From Desulfobacterales bacterium (GTDB taxonomy: Bacteria > Desulfobacterota > Desulfobacteria > Desulfobacterales > C00003106): a DNA stretch of 15,829 nt. A model generated the notes under the pieces. The model ran no database searches. It had not been told where the DNA came from and was given only the letters and a program-made list of their open reading frames with translations. Position numbers and translations under genes: made by a program. The DNA is taken from assembly GCA_030594505.1 (NCBI GenBank), contig JAUVFC010000010.1:1-15829 (forward strand). The letters run 5' to 3'. Positions 1 to 7,163 of the stretch are shown piece after piece (within the stretch, counting starts at the first letter, position 1; every line of letters starts with the position of its first letter).

Positions 1-245
1 AAGGGCGCCCCCATATAGTGGACCATATCAAGAACGGCGAGGTTCAATTGGTAATCAATACTGCTCTTGGAAGCGGACCGGCGCGGGACGGTTATAATAT
101 CCGACGCGCTGTGCTGGAATATCATGTGCCGTATGTCACTACCGTGGCAGGCGCCTGGGCTATGGCCACGGGTGTGGGAGCAATGCTTGGGGAAAAACTT
201 TCTATCAAATCGATTCAAGAGTATCATGGGGGACAAAGTGATTAA
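1..245 (+). CDS. carB: Carbamoyl-phosphate synthase large subunit, C-terminal end (partial)
   Basis: This is the last 80 or so residues of the large subunit of carbamoyl-phosphate synthase, which makes carbamoyl phosphate for pyrimidine and arginine synthesis. The gene runs off the left edge; the reading frame is open from base 3 to the TAA at 243-245. The visible part matches the methylglyoxal-synthase-like allosteric domain: GRPHIVDHIKNGE, then LVINTALGSGPARDGYNIRR, then a VPYVTTVAGA-type strand, ending with SIQEYHGG as CarB proteins usually do. This domain binds the effectors UMP and ornithine or IMP in known enzymes. purF follows at once, so the two are probably cotranscribed, linking pyrimidine and purine synthesis. 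Confidence 0.93.
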   Translation, partial: GRPHIVDHIKNGEVQLVINTALGSGPARDGYNIRRAVLEYHVPYVTTVAGAWAMATGVGAMLGEKLSIKSIQEYHGGQSD

Positions 246-249
246 CAAG

Positions 250-1665
250 ATGGCAACTACATTGGATCGTCCCAGAGAGGCGTGCGGCATATTCGGGATT
301 TATGGGAACCCGGAAGCGGTCAAAATGACCTATTTTGGTCTGTACGCCTTGCAACACAGGGGACAGGAGAGCGCGGGGATAGCCGTGGTCGGAGAAGAAG
401 GGATCCGGGTCCACAAGGGGATGGGGCTGGTGTCCGAGGTCTTTGACAAAGGCAGTCTTGAAAAATTGCAAGGGAACACGACCATAGGTCACGTGCGATA
501 TTCTACTACAGGGGATTCCACCCTTACCAATGCTCAGCCTTTTGTTATCAACCATCGTGGCAAATCGTATGCTGTAGCGCATAACGGGAATCTTGTTAAC
601 GCCTATGAGCTTCGCAATGAGCTGGAGAAAAAAGGGGCGATATTTCAGTCCACCATGGACAGCGAAATCTTATTGCATCTTTTGATGCGGAACCTCGATG
701 ACGGCCTGGAAGAGGGGATCAAAAAGTCTGTTGCAAAGCTGAGGGGCGCCTTTTCAATTGTCATCCTGACGGAAGACTCGATTATCGGGATAAAAGATCC
801 CAATGGTTTCAGGCCGTTATGCATAGGAGAGCTGAACGGAAATTGTGTGTTGGCTTCAGAAAGCTGCGCGCTTGATCTGGTAGAGGCCAAGTATGTCCGG
901 GCCGTGGACCCCGGTGAGATCGTTATTATTAACAAAGACGGATTAAAGAGTATCAAGGGCCCGGATAAGGCACAGACCTCACTTTGTATATTTGAATTTA
1001 TCTATTTCGCACGGCCTGACAGCAACATATACGGCTTGAACGTCTATGAGATGCGCAAAGCACAAGGGAAATGCCTGGCTGACGAGTCTGCTGTGGAGGC
1101 CGATTTGGTGATGCCATTCCCTGATTCCGGGAACTACTCTGCCATAGGATTTGCCAAGCGGTCCGGCATCCCTTTTGAGATGGGGATGATCAGAAACCAC
1201 TACGTGGGGAGGACCTTTATTCAGCCGACCCAGACCATGCGGGAATTCGGGGTTCGTGTAAAACTTAACCCGGTGAAAAGTCTTCTCAAAGGAAAGCGCA
1301 TTATTATTATCGAGGATTCGATCATTCGGGGAACAACAGCAAGGACCAGGGTGCGCGCGCTCCGGGAACTCGGCATAAAAGAGGTCCATATGCGCGTAAG
1401 CTGTCCACCGCATCGATTTCCATGTCATTACGGGATAGATTTTTCCTCAAGAGGGGAGCTGATCGCCGCCAGCCAGTCGGTGGAGGAGATCAGAGATTTC
1501 CTGTGCCTGGATACCCTTCATTACCTGAGCCTGGACGGCTTGTTAAAGGCAACAGGGATTGAAAACCCGGAAGAGCATTTTTGCAAGGCCTGCTTTGACG
1601 GGAAATATCCGGTCGAGTTTGATCAGAGTGTGTGCAAAAAGACGTGTTTTGAAAGAAGCTCATAA
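250..1665 (+). CDS. purF: Amidophosphoribosyltransferase (glutamine PRPP amidotransferase)
   Basis: This enzyme catalyses the first committed step of purine synthesis: PRPP plus glutamine gives phosphoribosylamine. The chosen ATG gives 471 residues. It leaves an 11-residue leader before Cys12 (EACGIFG), the same length as the propeptide removed in Bacillus subtilis PurF to expose the N-terminal nucleophile Cys. An in-frame ATG at 226, overlapping carB, is possible but would lengthen that leader. The Ntn-hydrolase half comes first, with HRGQESAGI and the RYSTTG motif. The phosphoribosyltransferase half carries the PRPP motif IIIIEDSIIRGTTAR near residues 350-365. Cysteines near 246, 392, 445 and 448 (FCKACF) fit the ligands of the [4Fe-4S] cluster in B. 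subtilis-type enzymes, so an oxygen-sensitive form is likely. It starts 4 bases after the carB stop. Confidence 0.96.
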   Translation: MATTLDRPREACGIFGIYGNPEAVKMTYFGLYALQHRGQESAGIAVVGEEGIRVHKGMGLVSEVFDKGSLEKLQGNTTIGHVRYSTTGDSTLTNAQPFVINHRGKSYAVAHNGNLVNAYELRNELEKKGAIFQSTMDSEILLHLLMRNLDDGLEEGIKKSVAKLRGAFSIVILTEDSIIGIKDPNGFRPLCIGELNGNCVLASESCALDLVEAKYVRAVDPGEIVIINKDGLKSIKGPDKAQTSLCIFEFIYFARPDSNIYGLNVYEMRKAQGKCLADESAVEADLVMPFPDSGNYSAIGFAKRSGIPFEMGMIRNHYVGRTFIQPTQTMREFGVRVKLNPVKSLLKGKRIIIIEDSIIRGTTARTRVRALRELGIKEVHMRVSCPPHRFPCHYGIDFSSRGELIAASQSVEEIRDFLCLDTLHYLSLDGLLKATGIENPEEHFCKACFDGKYPVEFDQSVCKKTCFERSS

Positions 1666-1806
1666 AAATATATGTATTGTGAGCCAGTTTCAAAATGTTC
1701 AATTTTGTCCCAAGGTCAAGTTGAGCGAAGTGCAATCCCGTCGCCGGGGGAAGGCGAAAATTTTAACCGCAGGAATACATTGAGAGCCTCCTTCCTATCA
1801 TGGATA

Positions 1807-2406
1807 CTATTTAACTCCCCGAAATGTTTTTCTATGAATATGGGTAGGGCCTAACGCGCGAATGGCCTCGCGGTGCATCCGGGTTCCGTAACCCATATGC
1901 TTATGGAACCCGTATTCCGGAAAATCTTCGCTGTAACGTTTCATTAGACGGTCTCGGCTTACCTTGGCGATAATAGAGGCGGCCGCAATGGACAGGCTTT
2001 GGCTGTCTCCTTTTTTTATTGCTTTCTGGGGAATGGAAGAGCGTATGGTAAAAGTGCCGTCTATTAAGAGATAATCCGGTCTTGGGTAGAGGTTGGCGAC
2101 AGCAATTTGCATTGATAAAAGCGAGGCTTGCAAGATATTTATTTTGTCAATTTCTGTTGGATCAATTATTCCAAGACCTATTGAAATTGCCTTTTCGTAT
2201 ATCTGACCGTAGAGCTTTTCTCTTTTAGCAGGGGTTAATTTTTTGGAGTCATTGATGCCGGGTATGTCTGCTCCCTCAGGGAAAATAACCGCCGCAGCCA
2301 CCACAGGGCCGGCAAGCGGCCCCCTGCCGGCCTCGTCAATGCCGGCAATTATTTTGTAGCCGGCACGGCGCGCATTATTTTCAAATCCCCGCCAATCTAT
2401 CTCCAC
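1807..2406 (-). CDS. rnhB: Ribonuclease HII
   Basis: Ribonuclease HII cleaves the RNA strand of RNA-DNA hybrids and starts removal of ribonucleotides misincorporated into DNA. The 199-residue protein has the usual length. It shows IAGIDEAGRGPLAGPV at residues 21-36, NDSKKL near 52, YLLIDG near 112-117 and KKGDSQ followed by AAASIIAKVSRD. The four acidic active-site residues expected for the family are visible as Asp24, Glu25, Asp116 and Asp134. The start codon is GTG, overlapping the rplS stop codon TAG by one base, so translation is probably coupled. It is the last gene of the minus-strand operon and converges on purF; the 141 bases between the two stops show no convincing terminator. Confidence 0.95.
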   Translation of the reverse strand: MEIDWRGFENNARRAGYKIIAGIDEAGRGPLAGPVVAAAVIFPEGADIPGINDSKKLTPAKREKLYGQIYEKAISIGLGIIDPTEIDKINILQASLLSMQIAVANLYPRPDYLLIDGTFTIRSSIPQKAIKKGDSQSLSIAAASIIAKVSRDRLMKRYSEDFPEYGFHKHMGYGTRMHREAIRALGPTHIHRKTFRGVK

Positions 2407-2756
2407 TATTTAATTCTACGCTCTTTGATGCGAGCTGCCTTCCCTTTCAGCGCCCTTAAATAATAGAGCCGGGAACGACGAACACGGCCGCGGCTCACCA
2501 CTTCAATTTTTTCAATATATGGAGAATGTAGTGGAAAAACCCGTTCTACACCAATTCCATAAGAGATCTTTCTGACGGTAAAAGTGGAGTTTGCCAGTCC
2601 TTTCCTTTTCTTGATCACCACTCCTTTGAAGGCCTGTATTCGCTCTTTATCCCCCTCTTTAATCCGGACGGAAACATTTACTGTATCGCCAGGCCTGAAG
2701 ACGGGCATATCAACACGCATCTGTTCCTTTTCAAACTGTTGAAGCATCTTATCCAT
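2406..2756 (-). CDS. rplS: 50S ribosomal protein L19
   Basis: Ribosomal protein L19 sits at the interface of the two ribosomal subunits. The 116-residue product has the family length and its conserved central part, with FRPGDTVNVSVRIKEGDKER, then IQAFKGVVIKKRKG, then FTVRKISYGIGVERVFPLHS. A basic tail (RRSRLYYLRALKGKAARIKE) follows, as expected for rRNA binding. An AGGAGG stretch lies upstream but 13 bases from the ATG, rather far. An in-frame ATG at codon 4 (MLQQFEKEQ) does not improve this, so the exact start is slightly uncertain. It lies between the SPOUT methyltransferase gene and rnhB, the usual order in this operon. Confidence 0.96.
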   Translation of the reverse strand: MDKMLQQFEKEQMRVDMPVFRPGDTVNVSVRIKEGDKERIQAFKGVVIKKRKGLANSTFTVRKISYGIGVERVFPLHSPYIEKIEVVSRGRVRRSRLYYLRALKGKAARIKERRIK

Positions 2757-2805
2757 TTTATCTACTTATCCTCCTGAAAGCCTATATATTTTCAGATAAC
2801 TAATT

Positions 2806-3402
2806 TCAAATTTGCTGGTTTCCTCCCAGCAACCTATCTAATATGATCGCCGCCGCGGATCGAACGGAAAGGTGATTATAATTCCCTTTTCCGACGATAG
2901 GCGACAGTATATAACCGGCTTTATCAATAAAGTCGGTCGTTAATCCCCAGGCGGTTCCAAAAAGAAGAAGATATGGAGAACCGTCTTTAATCATTTGAGC
3001 TAAGGTCTTATATCCTATTTCATTCGGGTGCGGCTTGGCATCGGTAATCACTGTCTTTGGTTTCCCCTGACCGGAACTCGAGATCTCATCAACCACATCC
3101 TGCAGCGAGTCCTTGACTCTGACCAGGGAAAGGGCCTCTTTCCGGTTCGGATTATAGGTGGAACCAAAGCCGTTCGTCCAATGCGCCACAATTCTCTCGG
3201 CCAACTCCCGCTGGTCTTTCAAGGGAGTAACCACAGTAAATGATCGCACACTGTAAGTTTTTGCGGCCCGGGCAATATCATGCAGATCAAGTCCGGAAAT
3301 GGCCGATGCAATAATCTTCCCGTGTTTATTATAGACCGGATGATGCATTAGAGCGATATGGAGATTATGAGCCAGGGGTTCAAGACAATTGTTCTTTCTC
3401 AT
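2806..3402 (-). CDS. SPOUT-class RNA methyltransferase of the TrmD-linked family (PF09936-like)
   Basis: This 198-residue protein matches the putative SAM-dependent RNA methyltransferase family often encoded between trmD and rplS in Desulfobacterota and other anaerobes. The C-terminal half carries knot-type signatures: YLLLFGTAWGLT near residue 145, then SPIVGKGNYNHLSVRSAAAI near 168-187, close to the SAM-binding knot of SPOUT enzymes. The N-terminal part (IALMHHPVYNKHGKIIASAI) resembles the family's conserved opening. The RNA substrate is not evident from the sequence; tRNA or rRNA is inferred from the neighbours. The start is 21 bases after the trmD stop. The fold class is well supported, the exact modification is unknown. 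Confidence 0.86.
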   Translation of the reverse strand: MRKNNCLEPLAHNLHIALMHHPVYNKHGKIIASAISGLDLHDIARAAKTYSVRSFTVVTPLKDQRELAERIVAHWTNGFGSTYNPNRKEALSLVRVKDSLQDVVDEISSSGQGKPKTVITDAKPHPNEIGYKTLAQMIKDGSPYLLLFGTAWGLTTDFIDKAGYILSPIVGKGNYNHLSVRSAAAIILDRLLGGNQQI

Positions 3403-3423
3403 TTACTACCCACCATCTGACCT

Positions 3424-4182
3424 CTAATCCCTGATCTTCTGAACAACATCTTCAATACGCAGGTGCAGCTTTTTAAAAAAATCAATATCTTCTCCAGTAA
3501 GGGAAGAACTGTCCAGAAGTTCGGGCCTTTTTAAAAGTGTTTGCATCAATGAAGATTTCCGCCGCCACTCCCTTATTTTCTCGTGGTCTCCGGAAATGAG
3601 AACGTTTGGAACCTTGGCCCCTTCAAATGATCTCGGACGCGTATAGTGGGGATATTCCAAAAGCCCGTCAGAAAAAGAATCTTCTTCAGCGGAAGACTCC
3701 CCACCCAATGTCCCGGGAATGAGTCGAGCTACCGCGTCAACTATAACCAACGCCGCCGGTTCTCCACCCGTAAGGATATAATCCCCTATGGATACCTCGT
3801 CATTCACCCATTCTTCGCGTATCCTTTCGTCTACCCCTTCATAACGTCCGCATATCAAGATGAGGGTCTCATGCCGCAGGAGATCCCTGGCTGCCTGCTG
3901 GTTAAAAATTCGACCCTGCGGTGTCAGAAGAATGGTATGGGCTTTTGGGAACTCTCTTTTTGCGGAACTGATCGCCGCCGCTATTGGTTCCGGCTTCATG
4001 ACCATTCCGCATCCCCCGCCATAAGGGCGGTCATCTGTTATCTTGTGTTTCCCCTCGGCAAAGTCTCTTATGTTTATAGGGATAACAGAGATATCCCCTT
4101 TATTGATCGCTCTTTTTAAAACACCATTCCCGAACAATGAGGATATCATGTCCGGGAATAGAGTAAGTATAATAAAGTTCAT
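3424..4182 (-). CDS. trmD: tRNA (guanine37-N1)-methyltransferase
   Basis: TrmD adds a methyl group to N1 of G37, next to the anticodon, in tRNAs that read CNN codons and so prevents +1 frameshifting. The 252-residue protein has the family length. It opens with MNFIILTLFPDMI and has YGGGCGMVMKPEPI near residue 55, LICGRYEGVDERI in the trefoil knot near 108, and SIGDYILTGGEPAALV near 130-145. All these are family hallmarks that form the SAM and tRNA pocket. The ATG lies 7 bases after the rimM stop with no clear ribosome-binding site, so translation is probably coupled to rimM. The C-terminal helices are intact. Confidence 0.96.
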   Translation of the reverse strand: MNFIILTLFPDMISSLFGNGVLKRAINKGDISVIPINIRDFAEGKHKITDDRPYGGGCGMVMKPEPIAAAISSAKREFPKAHTILLTPQGRIFNQQAARDLLRHETLILICGRYEGVDERIREEWVNDEVSIGDYILTGGEPAALVIVDAVARLIPGTLGGESSAEEDSFSDGLLEYPHYTRPRSFEGAKVPNVLISGDHEKIREWRRKSSLMQTLLKRPELLDSSSLTGEDIDFFKKLHLRIEDVVQKIRD

Positions 4183-4189
4183 TAAACAA

Positions 4190-4714
4190 CTACAAATCTA
4201 ACAGCCCCTCAGGCGGATCAACGCGCATTAACTGTTCATTCAGGTTTATTTCCACAATAACCGACTCGATGGCCGGAACAAGAACCTCTTTGGATTGGTT
4301 ACGTACCACATAGACATCATTGCTCCCGGTTCTAATGATATTGGTAATCTTTCCCAGGAGCTGATGATCAACTGTAACCACCTTTAAGCCGATGATTTGA
4401 AACCAATAGTAGGCGCCGTCATCAAGTTCTTTTAAACTTGTCCTTTCTAAAAAAACCTCGGCATCGCGCCATACATTGACTTCATCGATAGAGTCTATCC
4501 CTTCCAATTTAAGAAGGCCGCCCTTTTTATGGGGCCTGGCCGATATTAGCGTGTATTCCCCTTTTTTACCATCAGGGCGCTTCAACACAAGATGGATCCC
4601 CGGCACAAAAGGCTCTATCGATTCGGAATACGAAAAGAGCTTTGCCTCTCCTTTGATCCCGTGAGGACCGATGATTCTTCCGATGGTAAGCAGAGGCCTA
4701 TTCGAGGATCTCAA
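4190..4714 (-). CDS. rimM: Ribosome maturation factor RimM
   Basis: RimM helps assemble the head of the 30S subunit, binding S19 and acting on 16S rRNA maturation. The 174-residue product has the two expected parts: an N-terminal barrel that begins LTIGRIIGPHGIKGEAKL (family hallmark GxHGxxG) and a C-terminal PRC-barrel with GAYYWFQIIGLKVVT, GKITNIIRTGSNDVYVV and VLVPAIESVI. The first usable in-frame start is a TTG inside the end of khpA, giving a 17-base overlap; no ATG lies near the conserved N-terminus, so the TTG is preferred. The overlap suggests coupling to khpA. The operon position between the KH-domain gene and trmD is the standard one. Confidence 0.94.
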   Translation of the reverse strand: MRSSNRPLLTIGRIIGPHGIKGEAKLFSYSESIEPFVPGIHLVLKRPDGKKGEYTLISARPHKKGGLLKLEGIDSIDEVNVWRDAEVFLERTSLKELDDGAYYWFQIIGLKVVTVDHQLLGKITNIIRTGSNDVYVVRNQSKEVLVPAIESVIVEINLNEQLMRVDPPEGLLDL

Positions 4715-4928
4715 GGACCGTCCGTTTTCTGATTTTAGTCGATGCGGCGCTCAAAATGGTACGCATAGCTCGGGCGGTGCGTCCCTGTTTCCCGATTACC
4801 TTTCCCAGATCTTCCTTGGCTACTTTCAACTCCAGCACCGTGATCTGTTCACCTTCAATTTCAGTGATTTCTACCTGGTCAGGATTGTCCACGAGGGCCT
4901 TTGCAATGTGTTCGATCAACTCTTTCAT
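4698..4928 (-). CDS. khpA: KH-domain RNA-binding protein KhpA
   Basis: This is a 76-residue, single KH-domain protein of the KhpA/YlqC family. It begins MKELIEHIAKALVDNPDQVE and has the RNA-binding GxxG loop as GKQG at residues 46-49 within LGKVIGKQGRTARAMRTIL. In Gram-positive bacteria KhpA pairs with KhpB and affects cell division and small-RNA binding; its role in this lineage is less clear. A purine-rich stretch (GGGAGGGGAAATAG) lies directly before the ATG and is a strong ribosome-binding site. The gene sits between rpsP and rimM, as in many bacteria, and its end overlaps the rimM start. Confidence 0.93.
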   Translation of the reverse strand: MKELIEHIAKALVDNPDQVEITEIEGEQITVLELKVAKEDLGKVIGKQGRTARAMRTILSAASTKIRKRTVLEILE

Positions 4929-5036
4929 CTATTTCCCCTCCCGCAAGCGTTTCAAACGAAAATTCAGTTGCTGAGTAAAGGTAGATTCTTCTACAAATTC
5001 TTATCCGCCAGGCGAGGAACATGCCTCCTCTACTGG

Positions 5037-5285
5037 TTACCCTTTGGAACTGGAATGGTTTTTTATAATATTTCTGACAGTTGTTGTGGGTTGGGCTCCT
5101 TTTTGAATCCAGTATGCCAATTTTTCTTCTTTTATCGTAACAGAAGCGGGATCAGTTAAAGGATTATATGTGCCTATAATCTCAATAAACCTGCCATCCC
5201 TTTTAGCTTCGGAATCCGCTATAACAATCCGATAAAAGGGATTTTTCTTTGATCCGTATCTTGCCAATCTAATTTTTGCAGCCAT
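5037..5285 (-). CDS. rpsP: 30S ribosomal protein S16
   Basis: Ribosomal protein S16 is an early-assembling protein of the 30S subunit. The 82-residue product has the full family core: IRLARYGSKKNPFYRIVIAD, RDGRFIEIIGTYNP and KLAYWIQKGAQPTTTVRNI. A ribosome-binding site (AAGGAG) lies a short way upstream of the ATG. It follows ffh in the operon but is separated from it by 229 bases that hold a large palindromic repeat, so either the repeat is transcribed or rpsP has a promoter of its own. The 108 bases between rpsP and khpA hold no gene; I saw only a 5-bp hairpin (GTAGA-AGAA-TCTAC on the minus strand). Confidence 0.96.
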   Translation of the reverse strand: MAAKIRLARYGSKKNPFYRIVIADSEAKRDGRFIEIIGTYNPLTDPASVTIKEEKLAYWIQKGAQPTTTVRNIIKNHSSSKG

Positions 5286-5309
5286 AAACGTATTTTCTCC
5301 TTTTGGTTG

Positions 5310-5502
5310 TGATGGTTTCGTAAAAAGTCTTTGATGAGCTTATCTTGGCCATCTTTTGTCAGAGCTTCTTAGTGAAGCGAAGCGTCAAAATCGTAAACTG
5401 TTTGAGGACGTTAGTCCGAGTTTTTACGATTTAGCGAAGCGAACTTAGAAGCTCTAAAAAGTGGCCAATCAAGCGAATTGAAGACTTTTTACGAAACCAT
5501 CA
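5310..5502. repeat. 193-base palindromic repeat (MITE-like) between ffh and rpsP
   Basis: The two ends, 5310-5331 and 5481-5502, are perfect 22-base inverted copies with the core TTTCGTAAAAAGTCTT. Imperfect pairing continues inward: a TTGGCCA block, AGAGCTTCTTAG at 5361-5372 with CTTAGAAGCTCT at 5444-5455, AAATCGTAAA at 5388-5397 with TTTACGATTT at 5423-5432, and an apex GGAC-GTTA-GTCC at 5406-5417. The whole segment could form one long hairpin in RNA or a cruciform in DNA. No protein is encoded. The same terminal sequence recurs at 6904-7038 and in fragments near 15327 and 15737, so this is a dispersed repeat family and not a one-off terminator. Confidence 0.85.
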
Positions 5503-5514
5503 ATTGTAACCTTA

Positions 5515-6846
5515 TTAAAATGGCAGCCCCCCCCGACCCATTCTCGTTAAGCCGCCTTTGTTTAACTTTTTAATCATCTTCAAGGCCTGAACATAATTTT
5601 TCAGAAGTCGATTAACGTTCTGTACACTGGCGCCGCTTCCCCCGGCAATCCGTTTTCGTCGACTCCCGTTAATGATTGTGTGATTTTGACGTTCCCCGGG
5701 AGTCATGGAGTTGACAATTGCCTCAATCCGTACCAGCTCCCGATCGTCAACCTTTAATCCTTTTAATTGCTTTGCCTGTCCCATACCTGGAATCATGCCG
5801 AGAATTTGTTCCAGGGATCCCATCTTGCGGACCTGAACCATTTGATCCCGGAAATCTTCCAGGGTAAACTGATTCTTGCGTAATTTCTTTTCAAGATCCC
5901 GCGCCTTTTTTTCATCAAATGAGTCCTGGGCCTTTTCGATGAAGGTAAGAACATCCCCCATCCCAAGGATTCTGGACGCCATTCGATCAGGGTGAAAGAC
6001 TTCCAGCGCATCCAGTTTTTCGCCGACACCGATAAATTTGATCGGTTTTCCGGTAATCGCCCGCATGGAGATGGCTGCCCCGCCTCTGGCGTCGCCATCC
6101 ATCTTTGTAAGAATAATCCCGTCTATGTTAAGAGTTTCATTGAACGACCCGGCTACCGTGATTGCGTCCTGGCCGGTCATTGCATCGGCTACCAATAAGA
6201 TCTCTGCCGGATTGACGGCTTCCCTGATCCGGACCAGTTCGTCCATCAGGGCCTGATCTATATGTAAGCGCCCCGCGGTGTCAAGTATGACCGTATCACA
6301 TCCGCCTCGCACAGCTTCCGTCACCCCATCTTGACTGATCTTGACCGGATCCATTTCAGGGCTTGAAGCAAAAACCCCCACCCCTGACTGACCACCTAAT
6401 GTCTGTAGTTGCTCGATGGCCGCCGGTCGATAAATATCAACCGGAACAAGGTACGGTTGTCGGTGGTCCTTAGAAAGTAGTTTTGCCAGCTTGCCTGCTG
6501 TTGTGGTCTTGCCGGAGCCCTGGAGGCCGACCAACATGATCACAGCGGGTTCCACGCCGGAAAAACGAAGTCCGGTGAATGTTTCTCCCATTACCCGGGT
6601 CAACTCTTCGTTTACAATCTTAATCACCTGCTGCCCCGGGGTAAGGCTGGCAAGAACTTCCCGGCCTATTGCCCGCTCTTTAACAGCATTGATAAAATCT
6701 TTGACAACCTTATAATGAACGTCGGCCTCAAGAAGGGCCATCCTGACCTCTTTGAGGCCCGCCTGAATGTTCTCCTCCGAGAGCTTGCCGTGCCCCTTGA
6801 GTTTTTTAAAAACAAGGTTCAGTTTATTGGTAAGGCTGTCAAACAT
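5515..6846 (-). CDS. ffh: Signal recognition particle protein Ffh
   Basis: Ffh is the SRP54 GTPase that binds 4.5S RNA and signal sequences and delivers nascent membrane proteins to FtsY. The 443-residue protein shows the N-terminal helical bundle, then the P-loop GLQGSGKTTTAGK near residues 107-119, DTAGRLHID, the TKMDGDARGGAA motif and GVGEKLDALEVF. The methionine-rich M domain follows, with MIPGMGQAKQLKG and the RNA-binding SRRKRIAGGSG segment. It ends in GRGGLPF. Length and order are normal. No Shine-Dalgarno is visible before the ATG; an exact TATAAT on the minus strand lies 13 bases upstream (6860-6865). It appears to be the first gene of the ribosomal operon. Confidence 0.97.
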   Translation of the reverse strand: MFDSLTNKLNLVFKKLKGHGKLSEENIQAGLKEVRMALLEADVHYKVVKDFINAVKERAIGREVLASLTPGQQVIKIVNEELTRVMGETFTGLRFSGVEPAVIMLVGLQGSGKTTTAGKLAKLLSKDHRQPYLVPVDIYRPAAIEQLQTLGGQSGVGVFASSPEMDPVKISQDGVTEAVRGGCDTVILDTAGRLHIDQALMDELVRIREAVNPAEILLVADAMTGQDAITVAGSFNETLNIDGIILTKMDGDARGGAAISMRAITGKPIKFIGVGEKLDALEVFHPDRMASRILGMGDVLTFIEKAQDSFDEKKARDLEKKLRKNQFTLEDFRDQMVQVRKMGSLEQILGMIPGMGQAKQLKGLKVDDRELVRIEAIVNSMTPGERQNHTIINGSRRKRIAGGSGASVQNVNRLLKNYVQALKMIKKLNKGGLTRMGRGGLPF

Positions 6847-6903
6847 CGGCTTTTTTTAAATTATACACGGTTATACTCGAAGAAGATTATGAATAATTAT
6901 TTA

Positions 6904-7038
6904 ATGGTTTCGTAAAAAGTCTGACTTGTGAATCCGTCATTTCGACTACAGGAAAAAATCTTATGCTTTCGGCCTGTTACCTGGGAAAGGTTTCTCGCTT
7001 CGCTCAAGATGACAGGTTGTTGAGACTTTTTACGAAAT
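6904..7038. repeat. 135-base repeat with the same termini as the ffh-rpsP palindrome
   Basis: The ends are inverted copies of TTTCGTAAAAAGTCT: 6908-6922 and 7023-7037 match perfectly over 15 bases, and the left end also shares ATGG with the 5310-5502 copy. The interior differs from that copy: it holds a GTCATTTCGACT block and a TTCGCTCAAGATGACAGG block that are partly inverted to each other. It lies in the divergent space between ffh and the M48 protease gene. Shared ends with unlike interiors suggest a non-autonomous mobile repeat. Confidence 0.75.
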
Positions 7039-7163
7039 TATTATCATTATTTAAATCATATTATAAAGGTTTCCGACAAAAAATCAAAATTTATTTTTTT
7101 AATATGTAACTTGTATCATGTCAAGAAAAATTAACATGTGATCACCGGCTCCTCCTTGACGCC

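Noticed and set aside
1691..1707. Stem CAAAAT-GTTCA-ATTTTG after purF as an intrinsic terminator
   Set aside because: The stem is AT-only and short and no T-run follows, so it is not convincing as a terminator.
2774..2795. Hairpin CTGAAA...TTTCAG upstream of rplS as an L19 autoregulatory leader
   Set aside because: The stem has only 6 bp with a 10-base AT-rich loop, and no known leader motif for L19 was recognised.
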